Notes under the pieces: generated by a model
Told to the model about the DNA's origin: nothing
What the model saw: only the letters and a program-made list of their open reading frames with translations
Database searches by the model: none
Made by a program: the position numbers and the translations under genes
Source: Takifugu bimaculatus
Lineage: Eukaryota; Chordata; Actinopteri; Tetraodontiformes; Tetraodontidae
Direction of reading: 5' to 3'
Length of the DNA: 64,000 nucleotides
NCBI GenBank assembly: GCA_004026145.2
Contig: CP034994.1
Span: forward strand, 16,980,400-17,044,399
Shown: piece after piece, positions 36,937 to 46,400 of the stretch
Position numbering within the stretch: the first letter of the stretch is position 1
How the letters are laid out: every line of letters starts with the position of its first letter

Positions 36937-37399
36937 AATCATTACAAGCCATTAAAGAGCTGAACACATTAATTAAACAGGCCTTACTGGCTGGGCCTTC
37001 TTCGTTTCAATTTTATCGTAACAATTACATAAAATAAATTTCTTCAATGTATCTATGATGCACGAAACACATCTCATTTATAAATGTACTAGATATTTGT
37101 TAAGAGTTATTAAGGTACTGTACACAGAAAGATAACACAGCCACATGCTTCAGGTACCACCTGCTTGTGTGACAAATTATGCATACATTTACTTTAGTTT
37201 GAGGATATTAATCAATAATTAATTTAAACACACATATATTAAGGTTAAAAACGAGCAATTCGCACTTATTTGCATAAGACTTTGCACAATTGCTGTTTAT
37301 AAAGTTAGCCATAAAAACTGAATGTCGATTCAAATAAAATTACAATGTTGTGAAGTTCATTCTTTATTTCCTCCCAAATGAAGACAATCCAGGCATTTT
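36937..37399 (+). other. stac3: stac3 3' UTR and flank
   Basis: An AATAAA about 100 bases after the stop (near 37034) is a fair poly(A) signal. The rest is A/T-rich. An octamer-like ATTTGCAT is present near 37269, but no RNA gene lies beside it. Confidence 0.45.
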
Positions 37400-37620
37400 T
37401 TGATATTCCAGAAGAAAAACGTAAACAAAAGAAACATTTCACAACTCAAAATGACGTTTATTTTCTTCTTCCCCCACTTCCTCCTACTCTTCTTCTTCTT
37501 GGTTTCCAATAAGTGGGCGTGGCAATCCTGCCACCTAGCGGCCCCACAGCGAACACAAAATATTCACGCCAACACAAGCGTGCAACCCGAGTTCAGCATT
37601 TCAATAACGTATTGCGTTTT
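37400..37620. repeat. Orphan, decayed copy of the U5-array spacer block
   Basis: This stretch aligns by eye with the upstream block of U5 copy 1 (38080-38290). Shared landmarks in order are an AAAAACGTA.ACAA.A stretch, TTTCACA.C.CAAAAT, a CTTCTTCTTGGTTT stretch and a CTCF-like motif, then weaker similarity. No U5 gene or PSE lies at the expected lower-coordinate side, so it looks like the remnant of a seventh unit. Confidence 0.5.
37528..37541 (-). promoter_or_regulatory. CTCF-like motif, orphan unit
   Basis: The minus strand reads CCGCTAGGTGGCAG, matching 13 of 14 positions of the CTCF core CCASYAGRKGGCRS by eye. Binding is not shown. Confidence 0.4.
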
Positions 37621-37837
37621 CTAAAGGGTACAACTTGATTCATTTTATCTGTTTTTGGTCAATTACAGGAATTATGATAGTTTGCTTTTCACATTAAGAA
37701 TAACCCTGAACTTACTAATGTAATGTAATGATTCGACGCATTGAAATTGCAATCTATGATAGCTCCACTTTCATATTGGAATTAATCCTGGACATACTAA
37801 TGTGAAAACATGGAGCTTTATTCTTTAACATGTGCAG

Positions 37838-37953
37838 AAAGCCCCGCTTACGCAGAGCATCAAAAAATTGAGATAAACTCTTGTTGAACCTCTCCACGGA
37901 AATCTTTAGTAAAAGGCGAAAGATTTATACGATCTGAAGAGAATCAAGAGTGA
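37838..37953 (-). ncRNA. U5 spliceosomal snRNA, copy 1
   Basis: RNA of the U5 snRNP that holds the exons together during splicing. Aligned to vertebrate U5 it spans 116 nt, the usual length. It contains the invariant loop I GCCUUUUAC in its stem, the CUCUUC/GAGAGG helix, an Sm site AAUUUUUUG and a 3' hairpin. Copy-specific changes: GGUUC in place of GGCUC after the GAGAG strand, and a 3' hairpin with GCUCUGC and a UAA loop that still pairs through G-U wobbles. A 3'-box-like GTTAAAGAATAAAG follows. The 5' end is set by alignment; transcription could begin up to 3 nt upstream at an A. Confidence 0.9.
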
Positions 37954-37995
37954 ACTACAATTCCCTGCAGTGGTGGTCCACCCGATCTTCCACGA

Positions 37996-38014
37996 CAGGA
38001 TCATCACCCACGGT
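37996..38014 (-). promoter_or_regulatory. PSE-like promoter element of U5 copy 1
   Basis: ACCGTGGGTGATGATCCTG on the minus strand, 43-61 bases upstream of the aligned U5 start. This is the position of the SNAPc-bound proximal sequence element of pol II snRNA genes. It is present in the other copies at the same distance. Confidence 0.6.
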
Positions 38015-38195
38015 TCATCATTTAAACTGTTCAGGAATTTGAACACGTTTTAGAGATCGCGAGACAAATATTATGCTCAAATAAAAACGTATACAATAAA
38101 GTTGTTTCACACCCCAAAATTACTTTGTTCTCGTTTTATCCGCCAATGCGTTCTCCTTCTCTTCTTCTTGGTTTTAATCACCCTGGGTGACGTTG

Positions 38196-38209
38196 CTGCC
38201 CCCTGCAGG
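38196..38209 (-). promoter_or_regulatory. CTCF-like motif upstream of U5 copy 1
   Basis: The minus strand reads CCTGCAGGGGGCAG, 13 of 14 matches to the CTCF core, about 245 bases upstream of the U5 start. It differs in sequence from the sites of copies 2-5 but keeps the motif. Confidence 0.4.
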
Positions 38210-38712
38210 CGCTGGGGCGAAGGGCAAGTACTGTAGCTCCACATGTCAACACAATTTTACGTTTGTAAATCATCGAAAGGATTCCACGCACTGAAATTAT
38301 AAATTTAATTATCACCGTCTTAATTTGTAATTTAAATTAGAAGGCATGTATACTGTTAATTAACATGAGAAATGTTTTATGTGTCACCTATAGAACAGAT
38401 ATATAAAACACGGTTATTGCACCGACAATTTGTAGCCTGATTTTATTTGTTGACGCACCGCCAGATTTTTTGTTACAATGGAAGGGGTCAACATCTGCGC
38501 ATAAACAACTGATTATGCATTAGTCAGTATCCCGCTATATAGTCAAAGATGACAAAATAATTAAATGTACTCCTTTCTGTCTTTGAAGAGAGATTAAGTT
38601 ATTGGATGAGCTGGAAGAAGTATCTTGAGAGAGGGTAAATCTGGGCTCCTCTGCGTAGGCTCCCCGGATAAGCGGTGGAATATGGATGAATATTGTCATT
38701 AAACATGTGCAC

Positions 38713-38828
38713 GAAGCCCCGCTTTCGCAGGGCATCAAAAAATTGAGATAAACTCTTGTTGAGCCTCTCCACGGAAATCTTTAGTAAAAGGCGAAAGATT
38801 TATACGATCTGAAGAGAATCAAGAGTGA
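38713..38828 (-). ncRNA. U5 spliceosomal snRNA, copy 2
   Basis: 116 nt by alignment. Loop I GCCUUUUAC, Sm site AAUUUUUUG and the GAGAGG helix strand are intact. The 3' hairpin has a GCGAAAGC loop region and ends GGGGCUUCG, unlike the other copies. Its 3' flank (GTGCACATGTTTAATGAC) has the weakest 3' box of the array, so 3'-end formation may be poorer here. The promoter block is of the type shared with copies 3 and 5. Confidence 0.9.
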
Positions 38829-38870
38829 ACTACAGCTACCTCCAGTGGTGGTCCAGCCGATCTTCCACGA

Positions 38871-38889
38871 CAGGATCATCACCCACGGT
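38871..38889 (-). promoter_or_regulatory. PSE-like promoter element of U5 copy 2
   Basis: The same 19-base element as in copy 1, 43-61 bases upstream of the aligned start. Confidence 0.6.
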
Positions 38890-39132
38890 TCCTCATGGAA
38901 ACAGGCGGTGAAATAAACTCATTATAAGCTCATGTCGTAAGCTTGAACACATTTTGCTGATAGTTATTATTATTATTATATTATTATTATTGCAAACTAA
39001 AAAGGGCATAGAATAAACTTGTGTCATAGCCCAAAATTACTTTTTATTCTTGTTTTATCAACGTTGTCTGGCCTCGGTGCATAGCTGCATTCTCGTTTTC
39101 TTCTGGGTTTGTAATCACCGTGGAGGACATTC

Positions 39133-39146
39133 CTGCCCCCTAGAGG
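39133..39146 (-). promoter_or_regulatory. CTCF-like motif upstream of U5 copy 2
   Basis: The minus strand reads CCTCTAGGGGGCAG, 13 of 14 matches to the CTCF core, about 305 bases upstream of the U5 start. Confidence 0.4.
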
Positions 39147-39531
39147 CGCTGGGGCGAGGAGCAGGATTTCACACACAAATGAGCATATTTCGACAAAATT
39201 CTAAGTTTGTAAGTTATCGAACGGATTCGACGCATTGAAATTACAAACTACAGTGAAAACATCTTCCTTTCTAACTTAAATTAGAAAAAGGCATATATAA
39301 AGGTGCCGACGCGTGCGCTCCTTGGAGTTATAATGACAATTAGAACATGCACGATGTTATTCTATCGCATCCGACAGTTGTTCTATGTTTTAAAATGACT
39401 GACAACATCCTAGTCCGATTAATCAACCACACATTTTAAGTAACTATTTGATAATAGCTTGGTTTCCATATTAAAATCATCACTGAACGTATTAATGTCA
39501 AATTCTGTGCTTTATTCTTTAACATGTGCAG

Positions 39532-39647
39532 GAAGCCCCGCTAACGCAGGGCATCAAAAAATTGAGATAAACTCTTGTTGAGCCTCTCCACGGAAATCTT
39601 TAGTAAAAGGCGAAAGATTTATACGATCTGAAGAGAATCAAGAGTGA
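39532..39647 (-). ncRNA. U5 spliceosomal snRNA, copy 3
   Basis: 116 nt by alignment, and the closest to an array consensus. It has loop I GCCUUUUAC, Sm site CAAUUUUUUGA, a 3' hairpin GCCCUGC-GUUA-GCGGGGC and a 3'-box-like GTTAAAGAATAAAG. The flanks on both sides are nearly identical to those of copy 5. Confidence 0.92.
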
Positions 39648-39689
39648 ACTACAGCTACCTCCAGTGGTGGTCCAGCCGATCTTCCGCGA

Positions 39690-39708
39690 CAGGATCATCA
39701 CCCACGGT
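39690..39708 (-). promoter_or_regulatory. PSE-like promoter element of U5 copy 3
   Basis: The 19-base element at the same distance (43-61) from the aligned start as in copies 1, 2, 4 and 5. Confidence 0.6.
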
Positions 39709-39945
39709 TCCTCATGGAAACAGGCGGTGAAATAAACTCATTATAAGCTCATGTCATAAGCTTGAACACATTTTGCAGATAGTTATTATTATTATATTAT
39801 TATTGCAAACTAAAAAGGGCATAGAATAAACTTGTGTCATAGCCCAAAATTACTTTTTATTCTTGTTTTATCAACGTTGTCTGGCCTCGGTGCATAGCTG
39901 CATTCTCGTTTTCTTCTGGGTTTGTAATCACCGTGGAGGACATTC

Positions 39946-39959
39946 CTGCCCCCTAGAGG
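39946..39959 (-). promoter_or_regulatory. CTCF-like motif upstream of U5 copy 3
   Basis: CCTCTAGGGGGCAG on the minus strand, identical to the site of copy 2. Confidence 0.4.
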
Positions 39960-40342
39960 CGCTGCGGCGAGGAGCAGGATTTCACAAACAAATGAGCATA
40001 TTTCGACAAAATTTTAAATTAAGTTATCGAACGGATTCGACGCATTGAAATTGCAAACGACAGTGAAAACATCTTCCTTTCTAACTTAAATTAGAAAAAG
40101 GCATATATAAAGGTGCCGACGCGTGCGCTCCTTGGAGTTATAATGACAATTAGAACATGCACGATGTTATTCTATCGCATCCGACAGTTGTTCTATGTTT
40201 TAAAATGACTGACAACATCCTAGTCCGATTAATCAACCACACATTTTAAGTAGCTATTTTATAACAGCTCGAGCTCTATACTAGAATGACTCCTGAATTT
40301 ACTAATGTCGAAATATGGTGCTTTATTCTTAAACATGAGCAG

Positions 40343-40458
40343 GAAGCCCCGCTAACGCAGAGTATCAAAAAATTAAGATAAACTCTTGTTGAGCCTCTCC
40401 ACGGAAATCTTTAGTAAAAGGCGAAAGATTTATACGATCTGAAGAGAATCAAGAGTGA
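40343..40458 (-). ncRNA. U5 spliceosomal snRNA, copy 4
   Basis: 116 nt by alignment. Loop I is intact. The base before the Sm site differs from copy 3 (CUUAAUUUUUUG, shared with copy 5), and the 3' hairpin reads GAUACUCUGC, which weakens one pair. The 3'-box-like sequence is GTTTAAGAATAAAG, the best match in the array to the snRNA 3' box. Its immediate upstream sequence resembles copy 1, then switches to the copy 2/3/5 type at about 40690. Confidence 0.9.
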
Positions 40459-40500
40459 ACTACAGCTACCTCCAGTGGTGGTCCAGCCGATCTTCCACGA

Positions 40501-40519
40501 CAGGATCATCACCCACGGT
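40501..40519 (-). promoter_or_regulatory. PSE-like promoter element of U5 copy 4
   Basis: The 19-base element at 43-61 bases upstream of the aligned start. Confidence 0.6.
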
Positions 40520-40902
40520 TCCTCATTTAAACTGCTCAGGCGGACAATGATATCATGAATTTGAACACGTTTTAGAGATCGTGAGACATTATCCTCAAAT
40601 AAAAACGTATACAATAAAGTTGTTTCACACGCCAAAATTACTTTTTGTTCTCGTTTTATCCGCCACTGCGTTCTCCTTCTCTTCTTCTTGGAGAAATAAA
40701 CTCATTATAAGCTCATGTCGTAAGCTTGAACACATTTTGCAGATAGTTATTATTATTATATTATTATTGCAAAATAAAAAGGGCATAGAATAAACTTGTG
40801 TCATAGCCCAAAATTACTTTTGATAAAACAACGTTGTCTGGCCTCGGTGCATAGCTGCATTCTCGTTTTCTTCTGGGTTTGTAATCACCGTGGAGGACAT
40901 TC

Positions 40903-40916
40903 CTGCCCCCTAGAGG
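40903..40916 (-). promoter_or_regulatory. CTCF-like motif in the copy 4 spacer
   Basis: CCTCTAGGGGGCAG on the minus strand, here about 445 bases from the U5 start because the spacer carries part of a second unit. Confidence 0.4.
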
Positions 40917-41301
40917 CGCTGGGGCGAGGAGCAGGATTTCACACACAAATGAGCATATTTCGACAAAATTCTAAGTTTGTAAGTTATCGAACGGATTCGA
41001 CGCATTGAAATTACAAACTACAGTGAAAACATCTTCCTTTCTAACTTAAATTAGAAAAAGGCATATATAAAGGTGCCGACGCGTGCGCTCCTTGGAGTTA
41101 TAATGACAATTAGAACATGCACGATGTTATTCTATCGCATCCGACAGTTGTTCTATGTTTTAAAATGACTGACAACATCCTAGTCCGATTAATCAACCAC
41201 ACATTCTAAGTAACTATTTGATAATAGCTTGGTTTCCATATTAAAATCATCACTGAACGTATTAATGTCAAATTCTGTGCTTTATTCTTGAACATGAGCA
41301 G

Positions 41302-41417
41302 GAAGCCCCGCTAACGCAGGGCATCAAAAAATTAAGATAAACTCTTGTTGAGCCTCTCCACGGAAATCTTTAGTAAAAGGCGAAAGATTTATACGATCTG
41401 AAGAGAATCAAGAGTGA
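41302..41417 (-). ncRNA. U5 spliceosomal snRNA, copy 5
   Basis: 116 nt by alignment. Loop I, Sm site (CUUAAUUUUUUG) and 3' hairpin GCCCUGC-GUUA-GCGGGGC are intact. A 3'-box-like GTTCAAGAATAAAG follows. The flanks match copy 3 almost base for base over several hundred bases. Confidence 0.92.
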
Positions 41418-41459
41418 ACTACAGCTACCTCCAGTGGTGGTCCAGCCGATCTTCCGCGA

Positions 41460-41478
41460 CAGGATCATCACCCACGGT
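41460..41478 (-). promoter_or_regulatory. PSE-like promoter element of U5 copy 5
   Basis: The 19-base element at 43-61 bases upstream of the aligned start. Confidence 0.6.
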
Positions 41479-41715
41479 TCCTCATGGAAACAGGCGGTGA
41501 AATAAACTCATTATAAGCTCATGTCATAAGCTTGAACACATTTTGCAGATAGTTATTATTATTATATTATTATTGCAAACTAAAAAGGGCATAGAATAAA
41601 CTTGTGTAATAGCCCAAAATTACTTTTTATTCTTGTTTTATCAACGTTGTCTGGCCTCGGTGCATAGCTGCATTCTCGTTTTCTTCTGGGTTTGTAATCA
41701 CCGTGGAGGACATTC

Positions 41716-41729
41716 CTGCCCCCTAGAGG
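41716..41729 (-). promoter_or_regulatory. CTCF-like motif upstream of U5 copy 5
   Basis: CCTCTAGGGGGCAG on the minus strand, about 300 bases upstream of the U5 start. Confidence 0.4.
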
Positions 41730-41990
41730 CGCTGGGGCGAGGAGCAGGATTTCACAAACATATGAGCATATTTCGACAAAATTACAAGTTTGTAAGTTAA
41801 CGAACGGATTGGACGCATTGAAATCGCAAACTACAGTGAAAACATCTTCCTTTCTAACTTAAATTAGAAAAAGGCATGTATAAAGGTGCCGACGCGTGCG
41901 CTCCTTGGAGTTATAATGACAACTAGAACATGCACGATGTTATTATTCACTAATGTGGAAATATTGTGTTTTATTCTTGAACATGAGCAG

Positions 41991-42106
41991 GAAGCCCCGC
42001 TAACGCAGGGCATCAAAAAATTGAGATATACTCTTGTTGAGCCTCTCCACGGAAATCTTTAGTAAAAGGCGAAAGATTTATACGATCTGAAGAGAATCAA
42101 GAGTGA
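41991..42106 (-). ncRNA. U5 spliceosomal snRNA, copy 6 (outermost)
   Basis: 116 nt by alignment. Loop I, Sm site and 3' hairpin match copy 3; one change (GAGUAUAUCUC) lies in the linker before the Sm site. The array homology ends just upstream of this gene: the promoter side is diverged except for a recognisable PSE. No CTCF-like spacer block follows. This is the upstream end of the array. Confidence 0.9.
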
Positions 42107-42149
42107 ACTAGCTTAATGCTGCCGGAGTGGTCCGGCACATTTTCCCTGA

Positions 42150-42168
42150 GAACATCTTGACCGACGGT
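42150..42168 (-). promoter_or_regulatory. Diverged PSE-like element of U5 copy 6
   Basis: The minus strand reads ACCGTCGGTCAAGATGTTC at 44-62 bases upstream of the aligned start. It keeps ACCGT-GGT--AGAT--T of the other copies while the bases between it and the gene differ, which suggests selection on this element. Confidence 0.55.
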
Positions 42169-42926
42169 TTATGTTGAAATTGGTAAGCCGGTGAAATACA
42201 TCGTTACATATAATTCCCAACTAAGAAGACCCTTTTATGGAAATGTGGTTATGTGGTTTAATTACAGATTCACTCAAGTATATGTTTATAAATTTGAACT
42301 GCAACATGCGCGCTAAGAATTATGGGAACAGGGCGAACTAGACCACGCCTCTGGGAGTGACATATTTCGCCAAATACCGCTTGTATAGTGACATTTCTTT
42401 TATTTATTACTGTAAAACATTGCCATCGCCAAATATTACATTTTTAATTACAAAATCCGTCCAAAGAAGATTACGCACCTCCTCCATGCGGCGCAGAAAG
42501 TTGACAGCGCTTTCTTTCTGGAGCGCGCGTGTGCTGTAAAAGCGTGTGCACGCGCAATTGTACAGCTCCATCGCGATTAGCAGAATATATATTTTCAGTT
42601 GTAGGAAGTGAGGATTTTTGATGGTTTGATACTTAGTTTTAAATTGAGAGTTAGGCTAAGGAAAGATAAAGGTAAGAAGACAGGTATTCCATACAAACCT
42701 GGAAATATTGGACGGTAAATCTGCTACTAATGCCCATATGAGAAAATAATACACGCTTAACATTTAGAAACTCCAAATTTAAAGTCAATAAGTTAATTTA
42801 TTGATTGGCATAACACATATAAGTAGTAAATAAATTACTGTAAATGTGAACATACTGTAGGACACATAAGGTACATAATGTACCTTGAAACTGAGTGGTG
42901 GCAGCATTTCACCAGACATGTCAGAG

Positions 42927-42985
<59 letters not shown>

Positions 42986-43349
42986 CCCAAAGAAAGTCAT
43001 TGTCATTTTTTCAGCCTCCCCATGGTTTCAGGATGCAGGAACAGCCCGGAAGGGTTGTCAAAACCATGCCCGTCTGAGCGCGCCTATCTGTGGGTTGACG
43101 AGTCATAATGAGGGTTGGCCAGGTGGAGAAAATGAGCAAGGAAGAAAGTGAGGACTCCTCTCACTGTGTGTGCATATGTGTGTGCATGTGTGCGTGCGTG
43201 TGTGTATGTGTGTGGCGGGGGGGCTGAGCACTAAAAGGGGGAGAGGGATGATGCGAGGGAGAAGCTCTGTATTTATTCCAGATTTTGGAGTCTCGCTGCA
43301 ATGTCTCCTCTTCACGGTGCTTTTGACTTAATTCTTCAAAAGTAGTGAG
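42169..43349. other. Intergenic between the U5 array and nxph4
   Basis: A/T-rich with a (TA)n tract and a GT-rich segment at 43166-43215. No coding exon or further U5 copy was seen. Confidence 0.5.
42930..42983. repeat. (TA)n microsatellite
   Basis: About 26 pure TA units. Open frames across it (alternating Ile-Tyr) are artefacts. Confidence 0.95.
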
Positions 43350-43358
43350 TATAAAATA
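43350..43358 (+). promoter_or_regulatory. nxph4: TATA box of nxph4
   Basis: TATAAAATA lies 67 bases upstream of the nxph4 ATG, which would place the start site near 43380 and give a 5' leader of under 40 bases. Good consensus and position; function not shown. Confidence 0.5.
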
Positions 43359-43416
43359 GGACTGGCAGCCCCTGGACAATCAGTTTTACTGACTGGAGAA
43401 ACGTAACAATATAAAG

Positions 43417-46400
43417 ATGTTGTGTGTGAACTTTTTCATCACCTGTATGTATCTTCTCCCATCAGCGGTGAGTCCAGAAGTGAACACTTCTTCATATGTG
43501 CATGTTTTATGCCTGAACTATTCTATAATGTTAAGTACCGTAAAACTTGAACAAAGGATCTGTACTTGGACTCAAAGTTAAACAGTTTCATACATGCTGA
43601 AGGAGTATGAGTTTTCATAGACGGATGTGAGGACTCCAGCCAGTTTTCTTGTGCGTCAGGTGTGACTCTACACTTGTGCCATATGATAATAATTGCATAA
43701 TATAATGGCTATTCGTAGCATTTGTATGAATTTATATTTGTTTATATATGTTGTCCACTCTTGAGCAGCTAATTACAGATAACATTCAAGTTGTAACCTA
43801 ATAACACAGACCAAAGGCATTGGTTACTGTCAGTAAAAGTGTCAGATGTGAAGAACTGATAACACAAGAAATGTCATTTAATAACAAATGAATTTAAATA
43901 TCAATACTGTGTTTCTTAAACTCACATTACAGTTTAAGTAATGTTTTCCCTCATTTGGGTGGATGGACACTAGAAAATTGGCAGTTTATGGTTTTGCATC
44001 TGTTGTTAAAATGCACTCGCCGTTATCAGGATTCTTTCTGCTTCTGCAGAGATGTTTACGATGGTGTTGCGTTTGCATTCACTCTGCCACCGGTGCTCAG
44101 TTGCAGGCTGTGTGCTGGCATCTTGACACAGCCAGTGACATGGCTGTCACGGAGTGGGCTCCAATTAGAGGAGCCGGAGATGGAGGTTTTCAACAATAAG
44201 GCACCTCTGGAGTTCACTCCAGGCTGGCACACATGGCTGAGATGTTTAAGGAGTCCCACAGGGTGATAAGAAATGCCATTGACAAATGATTAGAATAGAT
44301 TCTATTTCTAAACAAGTTTCTACTCGTACATATTTTTACTTGATAACTTGTGATTGGATGATGGATGGATGGATGATTAATCAATCTGAAGATTTGATCA
44401 TGTATTAGATAAAATAGGCAAACAAACATGATATAAATCAGAATTGGAAGTAAATGAGAAGAAATTATAACAGAGAAAAGTTGTTTCACACATCTGAGAC
44501 ATTTTTCAAACCTTAGAAGTCTATACTAACCCTGCACCAAGCATATTAATATTTTATCCTCCGATGTGTGTGTGATTTGTCGCCCTTCTGGGTTATTGAT
44601 TGATAAATAAATAAAAATCCAGCAGATAATGAGGTTGCATTGAAAAGAGAATTGAATGCTCTACCAGGAGGGGAGAAAGAGGACAACGAATTAAAATGTG
44701 TTGATGGCTATATGTGTGTGTGTGTGTGTGTGTGTGCTGTGTCTGTGTCTGTGTGTGTGTGTGTGTGGTTTCTGCAGTCCTTGCCTGAAGTGACCCATCG
44801 ATCGCAAGTGTTTCTCATACGGTGATGTACACCAAAGCATGATTGTTTTAATCGATCACGCCCGTTTTGTAATCTAGTTCGTGTGCAACTGTCCTTTGTT
44901 TGTCTGTCCTGATGATCTCAAGGTTTCCACAGATTTCTCTCTTGTGTAAATACACTGTGATTGAATACGTCCCTGACAGCAGAGTTGAGTTCATATTAAC
45001 CTCATCAAAATCCAGCAGTTTTTGTTCCTCTCAAGACATCTAATGTTATTTAATGTACAATCATAAATATTCTAAACTGCAGCTACCAGCAGTTCCTTCA
45101 GGGAGTGTTTCAATCACATGTTTAAATAGCAGCAGGAACGTCAGAAATCCCCTGTGCTGAGCATAAGGTCATTACCTGCCAAGTGTCACCATCAAGGCCA
45201 AAGGTATCGGGAAACATTTTCACCACAATGACAAAAGCCCCCCAAGGATGAGATCAACATTTAAAATGCCCCCTGGTAGTAGGTTGCTTCACATGGGCAG
45301 ACCTGAAACGTGACATCATTTTCAGCCACCCCTCATACCCAGATTAGCAACTCGATGGAGTTCTGAAATTATTTTTAAGATAGATTCTCTCAGGTCTTAT
45401 CAGGAACATTTGTTTTTAAATCGACCGTCATCAGACCAGATCGGTTTCAACTATTGGATGCCATTAAAACTGGGTGTAACAGCATTTGCTATTGTGGTTG
45501 GTGGTAGCTCAGATTGGTGGGAACTGAGCTGGGAAGTGGAGGGTTCTATGTTCAAGGCCCATTCCAGACAGTAGGGGAAGTGCCTTCAGAGCACTGCTGT
45601 GGTACCTTTAAGCAATGCTCACATAGGGCCCAGCGATGAACTGGTGACCCATCCAGGGGTGGACCCTCCCTCCACCCATATGTGCACCCTTCCCATGACC
45701 CCAAAAGGGATAAAGCAGATAAGAAGACAAGATGAGATCATTTGCCATCATTATTCTACAGCTGAGTCCTGTTGGTGGAAGGCTGTGTGGCACATTACCC
45801 TGCTAGGTGTGCCTAATCTGTGCTTACAGATGCTAGTTTGCTTTCCCTAATCATCACCTTGAGCAGCCTTGGTCAGGTAGGGTTCATAACTGCTCACCTT
45901 CTACCTCACGTCCACAGCGCAATGGCAGGTTGATAAACACAGCAGTTAGAGTCAGGGCATAACGTTGGATACAGGCCCTGATCTAATTCAGTTATTGTCT
46001 GTGTTGTAAGCAGTCTCCTATTGTTGTCCCAGGTCCAAGAAACAGCCAAACCTCTGGGCTTTCCCAGGCAGCAACGGAAAGTGGACGTGAGAGGGAGAAG
46101 AGGTGTCGTTGGAGCTGCTCTGAATGTCAAACAAGTAGAGAAGAACTTGCAGATCATCTCCACCAAGCACAAAACACCTTCATATGGCTCGCATGGTCCA
46201 TACGGATGGTCTCAGAATGTCTCTCAAGCCCTTGACCAGTATCAGTACCGTCCTGTTTCTAAAGTCAAGCCCCCAGCCAAAAACATCTGCAAAGTCCAAG
46301 AAGATCCTGGGCTGGGGGGATTTTTACTTCAACGTCAAAACAGTGAAGTTCAGCCTCCTGGTGACAGGGAAAATCGTGGATCACATCAACGGAACGTTCA

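Noticed and set aside
39050..41008. Repeated small open frame beginning MFYQRCLASVHSC (three near-identical copies)
   Set aside because: It lies in the duplicated U5 spacer. It is repeated only because the spacer is, and it changes freely at its end without protein-like constraint.
39045..41760. Spacer blocks as a second tandem RNA gene
   Set aside because: I saw no match to U1, U2, U4, U6, 7SK or tRNA features. The conserved part is better explained by promoter or CTCF-like motifs.
37838..42106. CRISPR-like array
   Set aside because: The repeats are long, the spacers homologous, the organism a vertebrate, and the repeat body is U5 snRNA.
45484..45570. Functional tRNA gene
   Set aside because: A-box and B-box likeness is imperfect, there is no cloverleaf with an acceptor stem, and the sequence continues into a SINE body.
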